Source of the DNA: Allorhodopirellula heiligendammensis
GTDB lineage: Bacteria > Planctomycetota > Planctomycetia > Pirellulales > Pirellulaceae
Reading direction: 5' to 3'
Assembly (NCBI RefSeq): GCF_007860105.1
Contig: NZ_SJPU01000002.1
Coordinates: 146,837-210,836, forward strand
Length of the DNA: 64,000 bases
Positions 11,101 through 19,100 of the stretch are shown piece after piece (position 1 is the stretch's first letter; every line of letters starts with the position of its first letter). A program made the position numbers and the translations under genes. The notes under the pieces were generated by a model. It was given only the letters and a program-made list of their open reading frames with translations, made no database searches and had not been told where the DNA came from.

Positions 11101-14100
11101 AGCAATTTTAAATCGAATGAGGCCAGGCCTTCGGTGCCAGAATCCGCGTCTGTTTCATCATCGGGATCGGACAGCGATAGCTCGCCTGACAAGCCAATCA
11201 GTTCCGTCCCCGCGATCGACACTGCGGCATTTACATCGGCATCGAAACCGCCCCGAACGGAAAGCTGCGTCGCCGTGATGTTCTCGATATCGGTACCGCC
11301 GGCAACCACGAATGGCGTGATGTTCGAAGGCTCCGATGGATCGATACGGACTCCAAACCCCACACCGAACTCGATCGATCCGCTAAACGATGCCATCGTA
11401 TCGAGATCGAGCGAGATGGGGCCCAGGTCGCCGAAATCCAGTTCGGGATCGAACTCATAGGGTCCAAAGTCATAGTCGCCATGAATGCCGCCGATCACCG
11501 CCAGTTCGCTGGTCGCGCTCGCATCACCATCAAAGTCTGGCACGATGTCGAAGGTGAACTCCAGTTCGCTGGTTGCGGGTAACTGCGACCGCACCGCCGA
11601 TTCGATCCGATCGGTAATGTCGTTGATCGATGGCAATAACAACCGCAGGCCCGCGATTGCCGCGAGCAATTGATCCCGCAGTGGATTGTCATCTTCCGCA
11701 GCCATCGTACCCGCCACCGGTTCCGAACTCTCTCCCGAATCGGACTCGGTAGACGACCCTGTTTCGTTGATCGCGTTGATCACCATCAACGCATCCAAGG
11801 CAGTCACAAATCCGTCGCGGTTGACATCCATCCGCCTGTTCGATGCATCTACGACAATCGGGTCAGGTAAATCAGTACGATTGAGTAAATTGATAATCAT
11901 CAGTGCATCGAGTGCCGTCACGTAAGAATCGCCACTGACATCGAAATCAAATTCACTTCCTTCGCCCGGCGGCATTGAATCCGACAAATTGCCCACGAAG
12001 CGATCCAACTGCCCACCGGCAGCAATCAGTCGGCTGGTCAATTTTGGGATCAACGCCAACGCTTCCGTGGTTCCAGCTTCCGTCGCCTCAATCAATCGCG
12101 ACACAACGCCCCGTACGCTGCGAACCGATTCCAACACCTGCGATTTCTGCTCCCTCGGCACCGGGAAATTCACGATCGCCGTTTCCACCGTATCGAGCGC
12201 TTCAATCACGCTGTCCGTGTCGACCGATGAGACCACTCGCTCGACCGCATCGATCAAATCGTCGGCCAACTGAATGATGTCCTCCAGCGAAACGCCCACC
12301 AAGGGCAGATCGGTTTGAAAGATCTTGTCCGCGATCCCATCCTCACTGCCCGATGTCAGGCTTTCGATGGCATCTCGGGCCACTCCGATCACCTGTTCAA
12401 TGCTGATCTCACGCAACTGTTCGAGGATCTGATCTGGATCCACCACCGTGGGTGTGAATGTGATGCTCGACAAATCGCCTGGCACTGCCAGCCCAAGGCT
12501 GATCTTTGCCAGCTCATTCCCACTCAAACCGTCTACGTCGGTGACATCGACGGAATCGAATAGATCCGCCCGCAATCCAAACGTCGCTGACAGCTCGTTG
12601 ATCACCGGAGCCACTGGAGCGAACAGCGATCCGATCTCCAGACGCGACAGTTCACCGATCGAGATCCGGTCCGCGCTGACGGCATCGGCTGGAGCTTGTA
12701 GGCGAATTGGGAAATCAACATCGATTGTTAGTGGATCGACCTCGCCGGCTGCGTTCGTACTGGTGACCGCTGCCAACTCAATAAACCCGAGGGCCGCAGA
12801 GAGTTCCAAATCGCTGGCCGCCAGTTCGAGGGAGACGTTCAGGACATTCGATCCCTCCGGCGGCACCGCCACAAACATCCGATCGGCCAGCGGAATGGTC
12901 CGCAGCGAGGTTCCCGTTAGTACATGATCGGTCGTGCCCTCGCGCGGCTCACTATCACCCGAAATGCGCAGCGCCGTCGGGGCAAACGAACGCAAACCGT
13001 ATCGATCCGCCGCATCGATCGTGAACTCCGATGCGGTATTGGTGACGATGAAACACGTGCCATCAAACACAGCGGTGATGTGATCCGACGCCGCCGAGAT
13101 CGCCAGGGCGACTTCCGCGATCGTATTGGCTTGATCGAGGTCAACGAGGAACACCTCCGTTACCATCCCATCCGAATCCGTTTCCGCTATCCGCAGATCG
13201 GGATACGCGACCCGTCCCCCCAGACTCGCCACCGGATTCGAAGACGCTTGAAATGCTCGAAATCCGCTGGCTCGCACTGCCTCGTCTTCCAATTCACCGA
13301 GCGTTACCGTTCGAATCGATTCGTCGATGGCGCGAATGTGCAGCGCCCCGTCGACTGCCGCAATCTCGATGCGCCCACCCCTGGTCGTGGCATCGGGATG
13401 CAGAGGTGTGCCGACAATGGCCGCGGTGATGTCACTCGCCAGATCTGCGAGGGTCAGATTGTCCGTCGTTGCTGCATCATCAACGACGATGACAACCGTT
13501 TCACCGTCGACATCGATCGGCAGAGTCAAATCGGATGCCAATATGAATGACTCCGGTGGGCTGGCCGCAGCAATTCCAACCGAACCTCGCAGTCCACGAC
13601 CGGCATCCAATGTTTGCACCGGAGTATCCGCCGTGATCGGCAAAGCTCCCGGGACCGCCCCCAGGAACACGCCAAACTCGATTTTGAGACCAACTCCCGC
13701 GATCACACCGGCACTCGCCTGGGCAACCAATTCCAAATTCCCGAGAGGTCCGAGTTCAATCGAGCGGTCGAGATCGAGATTGACCAAGTGTGCAAACGAT
13801 TCATCGAGCACCAACTGAAAGCGTAGCTCGTCGGATGCGGGCAAATATCGCCAGCCTGACGCATCCGCAAAATCGCCGACGACCATGGGAATGCCCAATC
13901 GATCCATCAATGATCCGATCGCCCCCTCAATGATCTCGTCGTGCGTCTCCTCGCTCGTCCCATCCACACCCGCCGCTTCCAACGCGATTGCCGCCGCCCG
14001 GTCGATACCGGCGGTCCCACGCACGCCTTGAATTCCCAAAGTTCCATAGACAGGTAGATCGGTCTCATTCGTCGACCCATTGAACGTCGAAATGACCGCG

Positions 14101-15326
14101 TCGTCGTCATCGGTGACGCGGTAGTTCTCGATGGTAAACTCAGTCAACTCAGCGTTTATAGCGACCATCACCAGTCGATCATCTCCAGCCGACGAGGTGC
14201 CTTGGTCGTCCATAACCACCGTAAAGAACGTCGACAAACTCCTCGTGATCGGTGGGTCGCCGCCTGCCTCCTCAGCATCGCCGGCACGGGTACCGTCAAC
14301 AAATGTACCCGCTGGATACTCGACCGCGATCGCTGCCATCGCCGCGTTGTAGTCGTCCGCCAAATCTTGCAATCCGACATTATCTCCAGTCGGCGGAACT
14401 GCGGGCGAGTCCGACCGCGCCGCCCCGTTCAGATGAACCTCCAACGCCCCGCCAGCAGGAAACGATAGCGTCGCGGGGGTATCGGTACTCTCACCGATCA
14501 ATGTTTCCATTTCGAACTGAATATTGAATGAGACATCCCCCGTCGGTCGCCCAAACTCGCCTGGGGTTGGTAATTCAATCGCCGCCGTGGTCACACTCAA
14601 TGTCGAGCTGACTGGTCCCTCGTCACCGGTTTGCACGACCAGTGCCAGCACCGGATCAGCATCTGGATCGAGTAGCTCATCGAGCACAATCCACTCCACT
14701 GTGTTTTCTACGGTCGTTCCACGCAAATGATCGTTGAGTTCGGCCGCCCACTCGTCGATGTCGTCCACGCTGGAGTCCGACGGTGTGAAAGCGGGCACGT
14801 TGATCCGCGTCACACCGGTGTCGGTAAGCACCGAGATTCGCTGATTGGCCGCGAGCGGTCCGTAGGTCGGTGCAACGTTCTCGGATGCCATCTCAGCCAC
14901 CGCCGCCGTCCCCGCGCGAGCGGCGAGGGATCGGAGCATCCCGCCGACGTCGGCCAACTCACCTAGGCCCTCTTGGATAATCGGAATATCGTCCAAGCCC
15001 AGTAGCTGGATCGCGGTATTGCCCGCCGTCCCAATCAATCCCGCGTCGTCCAAATTATCCAAGCCGCGTTCAAATTTTTGTCCGATGACGTCCAATTGAT
15101 TGATCGCCCCGTACACAACGCTTATCGCTTGACCGGGCAACAGATTCTCGACCGCGGTGCCGCCCCCGGTCACCTCAGCGGCCAGCAGATCGCGACGTTC
15201 GAGAACTTCAAAAGGCCTTCGAGCTTGATATGCGTAAGGGTTTCTAGCTCGTTTGGCGATACGGGATCGCTGGATCCAACGTGTTCGTTTTGGGCGTGCT
15301 TCAGTGTGGGGCGTTGACGATTTCAT
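2145..15326 (-). CDS. giant secreted LEPR-type protein with RTX and dockerin-like repeats
   Basis: The product has about 4,393 residues from the ATG at 15326; a GTG at 15380 would add 18. A basic N-terminus carries FEVLERRDLLAAE, the planctomycete LEPR-XLL-type motif seen near the start of very large exported proteins. Visible modules, numbered from 15380, are a dockerin-like EF-hand pair near 1145-1200 (DVNRDGFVTALDALMVINAIN), RTX-type nonapeptides (GGxGxDxLxGG) near 2265-2490, SdrD-B/prealbumin-like folds near 2530-2800, a second EF-hand pair near 2950-3000, a long RTX array near 3100-3990, and a C-terminal EF-hand pair near 4318-4383 (DVDNNGVVDPFDLFILKNYL). It should be a calcium-binding surface or matrix protein. 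No catalytic domain is recognisable. It is divergent from the ECF sigma factor gene. Confidence 0.85.
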   Translation of the reverse strand: MKSSTPHTEARPKRTRWIQRSRIAKRARNPYAYQARRPFEVLERRDLLAAEVTGGGTAVENLLPGQAISVVYGAINQLDVIGQKFERGLDNLDDAGLIGTAGNTAIQLLGLDDIPIIQEGLGELADVGGMLRSLAARAGTAAVAEMASENVAPTYGPLAANQRISVLTDTGVTRINVPAFTPSDSSVDDIDEWAAELNDHLRGTTVENTVEWIVLDELLDPDADPVLALVVQTGDEGPVSSTLSVTTAAIELPTPGEFGRPTGDVSFNIQFEMETLIGESTDTPATLSFPAGGALEVHLNGAARSDSPAVPPTGDNVGLQDLADDYNAAMAAIAVEYPAGTFVDGTRAGDAEEAGGDPPITRSLSTFFTVVMDDQGTSSAGDDRLVMVAINAELTEFTIENYRVTDDDDAVISTFNGSTNETDLPVYGTLGIQGVRGTAGIDRAAAIALEAAGVDGTSEETHDEIIEGAIGSLMDRLGIPMVVGDFADASGWRYLPASDELRFQLVLDESFAHLVNLDLDRSIELGPLGNLELVAQASAGVIAGVGLKIEFGVFLGAVPGALPITADTPVQTLDAGRGLRGSVGIAAASPPESFILASDLTLPIDVDGETVVIVVDDAATTDNLTLADLASDITAAIVGTPLHPDATTRGGRIEIAAVDGALHIRAIDESIRTVTLGELEDEAVRASGFRAFQASSNPVASLGGRVAYPDLRIAETDSDGMVTEVFLVDLDQANTIAEVALAISAASDHITAVFDGTCFIVTNTASEFTIDAADRYGLRSFAPTALRISGDSEPREGTTDHVLTGTSLRTIPLADRMFVAVPPEGSNVLNVSLELAASDLELSAALGFIELAAVTSTNAAGEVDPLTIDVDFPIRLQAPADAVSADRISIGELSRLEIGSLFAPVAPVINELSATFGLRADLFDSVDVTDVDGLSGNELAKISLGLAVPGDLSSITFTPTVVDPDQILEQLREISIEQVIGVARDAIESLTSGSEDGIADKIFQTDLPLVGVSLEDIIQLADDLIDAVERVVSSVDTDSVIEALDTVETAIVNFPVPREQKSQVLESVRSVRGVVSRLIEATEAGTTEALALIPKLTSRLIAAGGQLDRFVGNLSDSMPPGEGSEFDFDVSGDSYVTALDALMIINLLNRTDLPDPIVVDASNRRMDVNRDGFVTALDALMVINAINETGSSTESDSGESSEPVAGTMAAEDDNPLRDQLLAAIAGLRLLLPSINDITDRIESAVRSQLPATSELEFTFDIVPDFDGDASATSELAVIGGIHGDYDFGPYEFDPELDFGDLGPISLDLDTMASFSGSIEFGVGFGVRIDPSEPSNITPFVVAGGTDIENITATQLSVRGGFDADVNAAVSIAGTELIGLSGELSLSDPDDETDADSGTEGLASFDLKLLSTATVGPYGSIDDFSTLTIDTELDGEIAASIDASLLGRTVEDILEVRIPLSDLSASSFTVDTDRLSSLFSELDFDLLTILAGIETFLGTLSTQLTDNLDDVPLIGGGLEDVGELIEQLNDRIVTPIREQLQNFGGTLDAVKFNLDRELTEALQEFGFIPAEDAMGNPIDASGDQIEVVLDQRTFEIRTNLSKRFDLLNVDFDSNFGPLPLSASGGVTAALTLGLNLGMGVSRDNGFYLITGDLPEITASIDAGITPGTALEMDLFILNVSASDDIETDEEIAAGADPMSDEEQTRAHADLAIDWDANETLAVTDVFSSATISGGGGVNIDLDVRARTGFDLAEVSTELQAGWGFTFSTGSGFVNEGLYFALNNIELNLGEFLGKTIAPTIRKLDDVIGPVRDVVDLLTTPIPGVSDLAVLAGADPVTLLDLALAEMSPGAAAAARKFVSVIVGIDDVTGKIAELLGPEGPDSEDLILNFGSIQFNGDGVVSNDLAFGTSLDGGDGLSVDNDTNDDPFGSLGERATSLVSSLSAEPAGGEEDDDGLGISFPIFEPSNIIKLLLGQTVDLVVWDIPKLELDFGWSQTFPIFPVPPISVGVGLDVGFSIDLLVGLDTRGLKTGGLLDGFYLGDLDPDTDVDIEEFVFSLGVSLAALLDVGVASAGIEGEIRGELGANFRDPDNNGKLYIDELIGIIEDEGIQCVFDLEARVRAILRVVFKVLFFEGSIDIIDVIIFQADNGGLCPAVNPAHVADGGGETDGFSNVLPDYLRSLVTGPMVDGQEVAREGTLIVHSGAFARQRGRGASDTSEDFTLRWIAPGIVQVIGMGLDRQYAGVTQILFDGGLGVDQLNLRVGDGDEATAANFPLPIFAHGGAGTDVLEGGRERDTILGGLDDDEISGNGGRDILGGDGGNDLIDGGDGDDIIAGGPGRETIDGGNGDDQIFGNSGDDTINAGPGNDLVLGMRGNDTIRGGSGNDSIRGDEGDDFIDAGAGDDPYVIGGIGNDLLIGDDGKDDLFGGWGNDVIIAHRIEVGGVGGPDADYIEGGPDDDFICGSAGQNTIHGGTTDRGIDEAGVSFEAIVPLTPGGYSITSCSAAAPPPPIESVPILLSGNVFRDLDRNAVRTLDAAGRPLDSEPLLDGVTIRIYDADNLIAAEITTGPIDLNGDGTIDPKLEIGQWSIDSLDAGSYRVEVVLPPLSAATAPFAPFGTDPSYSVTLAARESASSLDFGLARAAILSGIQFLDLNSDGVQQANEPGMAGVEMNLVTRGGLGTLFPIGTSADNPTTAEVETGMFELTLPPDTYSLTTATNAAGLVIAADPLLPSTVATSPLGGYLLAADYESILNNTDFGNTPASEIHVVLTQAANPDVVLAQPPETRTAIGEGENYLVELWVSGGGAEGDADSVTTTLNYQTQFTTAYENILYGGAFTDDRSIPTFDDGPAEEAGRGTVGNLSASLGANTTFTTGYRKFATLVFGAEDGETSQDDQLQPRLSFAPEFAASSIVVSTVGQTRPQLYIPDDPRIIVDRFDMNDDSVVDDVDLDLVAEALGLFVEDAGRLGRRLDLNESGRVDVGDVAMMRTRIASGIDPAVEVILSPTIPVIDIAALDNLEAAASVAAGFDSGTFAAPEMASVLLGRLEVSELDLVMLPMPHGIRGEGELLDLGVAADALTAADECLTSQLVCVPDGSDIIQGHGEDDLIRGDNTVDPLMYQSIGQSDTIYGGAGRDDINGQDRDDILWGGDDVDPATLPNDESENDHIVGGDGTDQLRQRAVGDQSVFAAEVKGQGTDTFESIEVVYLFADDSGPTLQNETYAGPVVLTGGAGKDTLIGGPGDDVLNGLANDDILVGNNGNDQYVFSGSAAAPFGTDQIVETGSDKGDEVNFSLVDVAASPISLAQLALFSDPVVGAVTSTSFANLENVVGTHGDDKILGNGGVNRLDGNIGDDDISGGSAGDIIIGGPGKNMLRTSPGGDTFVFFDAVSGDDDSIFLDGSAFALDFSGLVDDVGVDVDLSDGVIASHGFRDISAVNHSIASLDNVTIIGSAYADLFVDIAGRQDYRGGDGDDVYRLDGSSIEQDKVREFAGGGDDTLELSSFTNDLTIDISGANSNVVRFGTTTRVVATGATQFENVVGGSGDDSITGNAADNSIFGGPGDDTMIGLAGNDVYRFGDDHTSQDDTILEAAGGGVDRLDLSDVPDQLFGGGSSIVDIDLAAGFAVYSSTSIIFDAASIEDAAGSRGTDIIRGSDGDNHLFGGDGDDELYGGFGNDVLDGGDGNDSYRFDTLRRFSGGTGAVPEVETILDSGGRDEIVFSSLSAADAVDLLVNLNFDETDLVIASHGSTTAGGSRTVFVGDLSTRIEDVRGSIGDDTILGDDFANELSGGSGNDLLRGGRGDDVLDAGSGDDDLDGGRDRDVLFGSAGRNRLAGGPGDDTYIFQKLFGSVDADNILVEYPASVMDGSLVDGGSDTIVLPTFVNTFSLANFAAAGTADPPELVPGFSSGANRITFDLIGDGIRDGSQFENLISDSAVAFLTGNASDNLIYGGQILFGGNGNDVLIGRSGSDTIAGGSDDDLIIGGDVRFFPPTFDSNRTELMKRLLLIQQEWNRDIPVSERIAALVSGVGEASLNARLIQGDSTIADTVIDDGLVDAITVGIGEFWVLPPDVPSDPPAGSTTMFVAGLSTTQIASDSDVGAMASLGTISDDVASKMDISPSLEELQFSRIPAEPNRAEASLQRVRIRAVSVFASSTASTPPVGLERLDEGKAFMTEIWVQTTSGKDPGLAGLFVDVSMNPAQVGLTADSIQLNGAFAISQRGSIVASAGLVDDAGGLTQDSDFAAGGSWVRLATIAMTAVGHGSVRISPLPGILSPALIDGTSVPWTEVVFESASLVIDTPFPNQNPINRFDVDNNGVVDPFDLFILKNYLETHSETEPPPVDPQNPIYLDVVGDNQIDPLDLLALANHLNESSRPSRKPTDDELTSLTEAVDAVFASLA

Positions 15327-15533
15327 CGAATCTTGCCTGCTGGCGGGCGAAAAGCACGGTCGTGAGGAACGACCGCTCACTTAGTTAGCCGGCAAATTGC
15401 CCCGGTCCGGAGACAGGAAAATGATCTAATGTAAAAGAAAGGGTGGAATGTGCGGAATGTTTCTTGCGGATGCTTGTGGAGCTGTCCGCGACGGTGGCTT
15501 GGTGGTTTCTGATTCCATTTACGAGAGTTTTCG

Positions 15534-16166
15534 GTGGAAGAGCGTGAATTCGAATCGATAGACGCACACGCGGGCGACTCGGGCGTGAGGCAGCGTTTGA
15601 GGCAGTGCGATAACGCACAACTCAAAAAAGAGTTCGAGTCGTTGGTGGCCGAGCACCGTGCACCACTGCGCGCGATGGTCCGTGCTCGCATCGAGCCGCG
15701 TTTGCGAAGGCGCATCGACGCTTCCGACGTGGTCCAAGAGGCATTGCTTGCTGCACACCGCCGCCTGGATCAGTTTCTCAATCAGCCCGCAATCCCGTTT
15801 GCCGCTTGGCTGCGCAGAATGACACTGGAGCGTCTTATCGATCTGCGCCGCAGACACTACGCCGCCCGACGCAGCGTCTTGGTCGAAGTCGGCGTGTCCG
15901 ATGGGTCCGCCATGACGCTAGCAAAAACAATTGGCTACCAAGGCAATCAAGATGCAACCGATCGACGCAATGAGTCTATCGACAAGGTCCGCACGGCAGT
16001 GCAGCGGCTAAGCAGCGCCGATCAACAGATTCTACTCTTGCGTTACGTCGATCGACTCAGCAACGTGGAATCGGCCGATGTGCTTGGCGTCACGTCCGCG
16101 GCCGCCAGCAAGAGGCACGTGCGTGCCCTCCTGCGGCTGTCCGAAATGCTGAATGGTCGGAGCTGA
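15534..16166 (+). CDS. ECF-type RNA polymerase sigma factor
   Basis: A 210-residue protein from a GTG start. The sigma-70 region 2 signature is IDASDVVQEALLAAHRRL, followed by FAAWLRRMTLERLIDLRRRH. Region 4 near residues 155-205 (LSSADQQILLLRYVDRLS, then a helix-turn-helix VESADVLGVTSAAASKRHVRALLRL) should bind the -35 element. This resembles the planctomycete ECF group that sits beside Ser/Thr kinase genes and often lacks a classical anti-sigma factor. It is divergent from the giant surface protein gene (about 200 bp between starts) and converges on a WD40 receptor kinase, with a 135-nt antisense overlap. That the kinase or the surface protein belongs to its regulatory circuit is an inference from position. 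Confidence 0.9.
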   Translation: MEEREFESIDAHAGDSGVRQRLRQCDNAQLKKEFESLVAEHRAPLRAMVRARIEPRLRRRIDASDVVQEALLAAHRRLDQFLNQPAIPFAAWLRRMTLERLIDLRRRHYAARRSVLVEVGVSDGSAMTLAKTIGYQGNQDATDRRNESIDKVRTAVQRLSSADQQILLLRYVDRLSNVESADVLGVTSAAASKRHVRALLRLSEMLNGRS

Positions 16167-19100
16167 AGGCGCGCGTGCCTTTGACAATGATGTAGTACCT
16201 ACAAATGCGTCCAATCTCGCTGCTAACTCCTTCAGATCCCACACCGCAACTGCGGTACGGCCTCGTTCGGTCACCAAGTATCGTCCATCGCTACTGAATG
16301 CCAGTGGGCGTGACTCCGGCTGCCGAACGTCTCCGCGAAGCCATTTCAGTGGCTGCAAGGTCTCCACGTTCACGACCAGGCAACCTCTCGGTCGCCGCGA
16401 TTCGGTCGCCAGCAAGCGACCGTCTCGAGTGGTCACCAACGATGCGAAATCTCCCAACGGATACCGATCCGCATCATAGGTCGCTACGGAACTGGGATAG
16501 AGGTAGCCACTCGCGCTTGCCTCCAACAACCGCAGGTTGCCACCGCTTTGAATCACAAACTTTCCTTTGGTTGGACATCCGATCAAGTCCGCTCGAAAGC
16601 CGTCGACTCTAAACAGGTTCTGTCCATTCGCTGCGTCGAGTACACGGCAAATTCCGGGTGCAAACGTGCTCACCACGTACCGGTCGCCGCGCTCGTCGAA
16701 ACGCACCGACGACGAATTGAAATCCAGTTCTTGCGTCCACACGACACGGCCGGTGGGAAGCTGGTGAACGGATAACTGGAACGGTGGATGGGTCAGCACC
16801 GCAATGCGATTTCGAGTTGCATCGTAGGCCAAAGACCAGATCGAACCGTCGCCCGAAAACGACAGTTTATGCAATCCCTTTTGAATGCTGTCGGGCGCCC
16901 CAACAATATCGGAATCCAGATGGCCATCCGTGAAAGCATCTGAAGAATCAAGCGTGTAAAGATCACGCTCTTTCGCGACGAAGACGGTACTCGCACCGCT
17001 TGGTTCGAGCGGTGTGAACGGGCCATCACTAAAATCGTGATTGGCACTGAATATTTGGGTCGCCAGATCAAATACGCGAACGCCCCGAGAATGAGAGAGG
17101 GCGACCTTTTCATCACCCCGCATGAAGCTAGCCTCACGGACGTCGCCCTCGCTGAGCGAGATAATCTGAACTCCCAATGGCGTGATCGGACGACGAATCT
17201 CAAATCCATCCGGTTGGCTCAACGCCATCAAGCTCCCATCGGTTGAAAGCGTTACGGGAATCATTTCGCAGCGCAGCAATGATGTCGACAAGGTTGCGTC
17301 CCAGCATTCCATGAACCCACGCCGACCGTTGCAGAACAGCATTTTTCCGTCCGCCGAGTACACCATCTGAAAGTATAAGCCGTGACGGTTCGGCTGACGA
17401 TGAAGCGGGCGGTGCGTCGCCAAATCATAGATCACGGTGGTATCGCCGCTAACCGCCAAACAGCGACCATCGGGCCGCCAGGCCAAACAATCGATGGATT
17501 GATCGAGAGCAAGCGTCTCGATCTGCTCCGTTTCCAAGTCAATCAAATCGACGCTGTGGCGGTCATGATAGTGCACCGCCAAATGCCGTCCGTCGGGTGC
17601 AGAAATGAACTGATTAAGATCCGATTGCGGCGGCATCAGGACCGCCGGCTCCGCGTTGTGATCAATTAGCGAGACACGACATAATTGCAAATTCTCTGCA
17701 AGATAAATCAGCTCCCCGGTGTGTTCGACAATTGTACTCTTATTGGTCGGAGTGGTTCGCCAACCGGTAGGACGAAACTCGTCGGTGGTGAGATCCCATA
17801 TCCAAACCTCTGCATGATCCGGACGGACAACCGTCAGGCAGACCTTCTTTGCACGGGCACACCATCCAATCCAGTTGGTGAATGCCTCGTCGGGCATGGC
17901 TACTTGCCGCAGCATGTTCCCCAAAGTGTCGAATATCACCAATCGATGGTTACCCGGTGTGTAGTCATGGCGAATGTGATGCATCAAATCACCCGAGAAT
18001 GCCACAGGACTGTCGGCAGCGTGTGGTGCCGACCAGCGATGCACCAGTTGCAGATCCGGTTTTGAGATCGCCGCAAAATACATTCGTTGGATAAGGCCCT
18101 CCCAAGGTAGGTTCCAACGCTCAGCTACTTCCGATCGTAGACTGGGGTCATTGGTGGCAAGTTGCATCGCTTGACTAATCAGTTCGAGCGATTCGGTGTG
18201 CTGGCCAATCCTTCCACTGTCAGTCCTCGACTCCGCATCAGACAACCAGGACTGCAAGAGAGTGTGCTGCCGACGTCGAGATTCTTCCTTCAATTCTTGT
18301 AGCGAATGTTCAACCTGCGATCGCGCCGTTTGAATGTCGCTGGCTAACCGACGAAATCGCACCGCCAAAAGAGGGCCGGCGACCGCCACCGCGACCAAAA
18401 CAGCCAGTAGGATGGCGGCAATCTTCAGCGCCGCTGGATTCTGAACCCAACGCATCAATCGCTCTTCCAATCGACCGATCGGCACAGCGTGGACGCGTTG
18501 CCCGCTGGCGAAGCGTCGCAGATCATCCGCCATCGCTGCCGCCGAGACATACCGCCGAGCAGGATTGGGATGGACCGCGCGGTCAATGATTCCCACCAGC
18601 GGTCGCGGCAGCGATGGATTAATTTGCTTCACCGATTGGCCCAGGCGGTGAGTGATCGAACGCATCAGTAATATGGGCTCTTGGGCGTCATGCAGGGGCC
18701 GGCCATGCAGCAGCTCAAACAGGGTCGCACCGAGCGCGTAGATATCCGAACGATAGTCGACTCCGGAATCAAAAGCTTCGGGCGGCAGGTAACGCAGCGT
18801 CCCGACCAGATCGCCAGTGGCCGTCAAAGTTTCGTCATCGATCCGCCGAGTGAGTCCGAAATCGGCCAACATGACCGTCCCGTTCTGCTCGACGAGCAGG
18901 TTGGTGGGTTTGACATCGCGATGAAGGATTCCACGATCGTGTGCGTACTGCAAACCATCATCTGCCTGGGCGACGGCGGCGGCAATGCGCCGCATCCTGC
19001 GATCAGTGGACTCTCCTCTGAGTTCGCTCAGCCAACTCACAATCGTTCCACCGCTGGCGAACTTCATCACATAATAGAAATACGTCTCCGATTGGCCCCA

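Noticed and set aside
2145-15326. splitting the giant gene into several genes
   Set aside because: One uninterrupted frame with coherent modular repeats runs the whole length; internal Met codons have no associated promoters or ribosome sites that stand out.
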